Below are positions 5,396 to 7,204 of a stretch of 7,204 nucleotides of DNA, one piece after another. Position 1 is the first letter of the stretch. Every line of letters begins with the position of its first letter. The stretch spans positions 1-7,204 of the forward strand of contig JACMJO010000547.1 in NCBI GenBank assembly GCA_014380605.1, read 5' to 3'. A model generated the notes under the pieces. The model saw only the letters and a list, made by a program, of their open reading frames with translations, was not told the origin of the DNA and searched no databases. The DNA comes from Fimbriimonadaceae bacterium. GTDB lineage: Bacteria > Armatimonadota > Fimbriimonadia > Fimbriimonadales > Fimbriimonadaceae. The translations under genes and the position numbers were made by a program.

Positions 5396-7204
5396 ATGCG
5401 TGCTCTAAGACTTTCCGCTTGCGGCCTGCTGGCCCTATGGCTTTGCTCCGTTCGTGCACAGAGTGTTTCTGAATTTCCGCCCTACTTGCTCCCAAGCTTT
5501 GACCGATCCCCTCTTTGTGGCGGTCGTGTTCAGTCAATAACGGTGCGGCCCGGAGCAGACTCTGACATGATTTTCTCTGCTCAGTACGGTGGTCTGTGGA
5601 AAACATCGAACGGCGGCTCCACTTGGTCGCACATATTTTCCGCCATCTGGGCGAAGGACGTCGCCTACGCTCAAGGCAATACAGTTATTGCAACCATATT
5701 TGGCGACAACAAGGTCGCGTCAGAAAGTGGAATCTGGGTCAGCCCTGACGGGGGCACAACCTGGGGACAAGCATCGATCGACTACCCCCTCGGACGTGGC
5801 GGGGTGTATGGCATTAGTGTTGCTCCAGATGACCGACGAAAGGTTTATGTAGCCACCGACTATGGGATCGCCACAAGCAGGGACAACGGAATTACTTGGG
5901 AACACACTCGCCTAGAAGGAAACCCCCGTTCGATTATTGCCTTGCCCGGCAACAAAGCCATGGCGTTAGCGACAACCGGAGTATTCCGGTCTGATGGTGG
6001 ACCATGGCGTCGCATCAAAGAAGGGAATTTTGGCTTTTCCAATGGCGATACGTTCAAGCTTATCGATGCCTTGCCGACTGATCGGGACAAGGTATTCATC
6101 CTTCAAGACTACGATAATCTCTACCTCTATGAAGTTGCTGCGGACCGCTTTTCAGCAATCCGAGTTCCAGGCCGGGGACGCTCCCGCAACCCATTTATTC
6201 GAGTCTCCTTACGTCCCTCGCCTGCTCAGGGCTTCGAGCTGTGGCTGGGCAACGGTGTGCACCTTCTTCGCCGTACGTGCTCCGATATTGACGATGCGAG
6301 ACGAACAGGAGTCTTTAACTGGGCAAGCTTCGGACGAGATGATGGAATTCATGACGACACGGGGTTTATGGGGCTCGATTCTGCTCACCTCCCCGTTCTT
6401 TATGGAAGCGACGGAGGCATTTTCAAACCGGCAAACTCGCAGGCAACATTCTGGCAGCGAGCAGCTGTTACTGGATCGGGTTTAAACTCTTATCAAATAA
6501 CCGCACTAGGCGGCACTGAATATACAGCCGGTGACCTGTCCCTATACTTTTCGACCCAAGACAACGGTTCAATATGGAGTTCAGGTGATGCAGGAATAAC
6601 CTGGCCCCGTGCAGGTTCTCCTGAGGGGTCGTTCGTACAGGTCACACCTTTTGCTGCTAATCCTACTAGTGCCACGGTTGCCTGGAATTCAATTCGAGGC
6701 GCTGACCCACGTTGGACAAGCATGTTTGGAAGTGGCAATTTGGGAACGCAGTGGGAAGTTCCAGCGAACAGTCCAGGTTCTCGTTTCGGCTTCTTAACCG
6801 GCTTTTCGATCCCTATTTTTGTAGCTCCAAGCGCATGGGTACGTTATCGGTTTCCACCAGAGGGAGGATCGCCCGAGCTCTATCGCTCCCGAGATAATGG
6901 GAACACCTGGGTCAAGGTAGCGGAGATTAACTTGGAGCAGCGTGGCGTGCCGATCCCCTCACGAGAGCTCGTATTCGGGGCCTTCCGTGCGCCCGGATCA
7001 AGACCTGGAGGAGGGGAACGCATTGGAATCATAAAATTCGATCCGCGGATCCCAGTTTATGGCGCTGCAAACTTAATCAACCTGCCGGACGACGGTAGCT
7101 TAGGAATAAGGGCAACTGAGTTTGATTTTCGAGCCGTATTCGGTGTTGATCCTACGAATCCTGACTACATTATTGCCCCTGACATTGTTAATGGGCTAAT
7201 TAAA
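5396..7204 (+). CDS. Secreted Asp-box (BNR) beta-propeller protein, cut by right edge
   Basis: The frame is open for 603 codons and has no stop in the window. A signal peptide covers about 1-22 (MRALRL, hydrophobic core, SVRAQ|S). The mature part opens with GGRVQSITVRPG and GGLWKTSNGGSTW, the usual beginning of bacterial sortilin/BNR-like propellers. Asp-box motifs (S-x-D-x-G-x-T-W) are at 71-77 (SNGGSTW), 116-123 (SPDGGTTW), 161-168 (SRDNGITW), 396-403 (SGDAGITW) and 498-505 (SRDNGNTW), with degenerate copies at 199-204 (SDGGPW) and 386-394. The 45-residue spacing of the first three fits successive blades; the later ones are irregular. The last residues (GVDPTNPDYIIAPD) look like the start of another blade strand. 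Asp boxes mark a fold, not a function: such propellers occur in sialidases, sortilin-type receptors and many uncharacterised secreted proteins. No sialidase FRIP motif is seen, so catalysis is not claimed. Confidence 0.88.
   Translation, partial: MRALRLSACGLLALWLCSVRAQSVSEFPPYLLPSFDRSPLCGGRVQSITVRPGADSDMIFSAQYGGLWKTSNGGSTWSHIFSAIWAKDVAYAQGNTVIATIFGDNKVASESGIWVSPDGGTTWGQASIDYPLGRGGVYGISVAPDDRRKVYVATDYGIATSRDNGITWEHTRLEGNPRSIIALPGNKAMALATTGVFRSDGGPWRRIKEGNFGFSNGDTFKLIDALPTDRDKVFILQDYDNLYLYEVAADRFSAIRVPGRGRSRNPFIRVSLRPSPAQGFELWLGNGVHLLRRTCSDIDDARRTGVFNWASFGRDDGIHDDTGFMGLDSAHLPVLYGSDGGIFKPANSQATFWQRAAVTGSGLNSYQITALGGTEYTAGDLSLYFSTQDNGSIWSSGDAGITWPRAGSPEGSFVQVTPFAANPTSATVAWNSIRGADPRWTSMFGSGNLGTQWEVPANSPGSRFGFLTGFSIPIFVAPSAWVRYRFPPEGGSPELYRSRDNGNTWVKVAEINLEQRGVPIPSRELVFGAFRAPGSRPGGGERIGIIKFDPRIPVYGAANLINLPDDGSLGIRATEFDFRAVFGVDPTNPDYIIAPDIVNGLIK

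Noticed and set aside
5994..6485. 163-codon plus-strand frame inside the Asp-box gene
   Set aside because: It is a shifted frame within a continuous 603-codon frame carrying repeated Asp boxes. No domain is recognisable in the shifted product.

Overview
The window is ordinary bacterial chromosome. It holds seven protein-coding genes (two cut by the window edges) and one tRNA. Gene density, Shine-Dalgarno sites, Sec-type signal peptides and a tRNA with encoded CCA all say bacterium. HPPD implies aerobic tyrosine breakdown, and the CsbD/DUF1328 pair is typical of free-living environmental bacteria. I cannot place the phylum from sequence alone. An under-sampled environmental group such as Armatimonadota is a guess and nothing more. 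I see no phage, IS element, CRISPR array or other obvious mobile element.

Layout. Positions 1-1411, minus strand: the N-terminal 470 codons of the large subunit of glutamate synthase (gltB), running off the left edge. Positions 1496-1924, minus: a small three-helix membrane protein of unknown function. Positions 2078-2484, plus: a two-gene unit encoding a CsbD/YjbJ-like stress protein and a 54-residue DUF1328 (YtjA-type) membrane protein. Positions 2482-2544: a 19-bp inverted repeat built on a 7-nt TAA periodicity, between convergent genes. Positions 2552-3640, minus: 4-hydroxyphenylpyruvate dioxygenase (hpd), with all its iron ligands. Positions 3677-4951, plus: an exported transglutaminase-like cysteine protein, divergent from hpd across only 36 bp. 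Positions 5176-5250, plus: tRNA-Thr(CGU). Positions 5396-7204, plus: a secreted Asp-box (BNR) beta-propeller protein that continues past the right edge.

The genes do not form one pathway. GltB makes glutamate, HPPD degrades tyrosine via homogentisate, CsbD/DUF1328 are stress-associated small proteins, and the last two large genes encode exported proteins. No new defence or mobile system is evident. The observations most worth checking are the all-frame-stop palindrome at 2482-2544, the very tight divergent hpd/transglutaminase promoter region (possibly giving a leaderless mRNA), and the shortened loop in the GltB amidotransferase domain.
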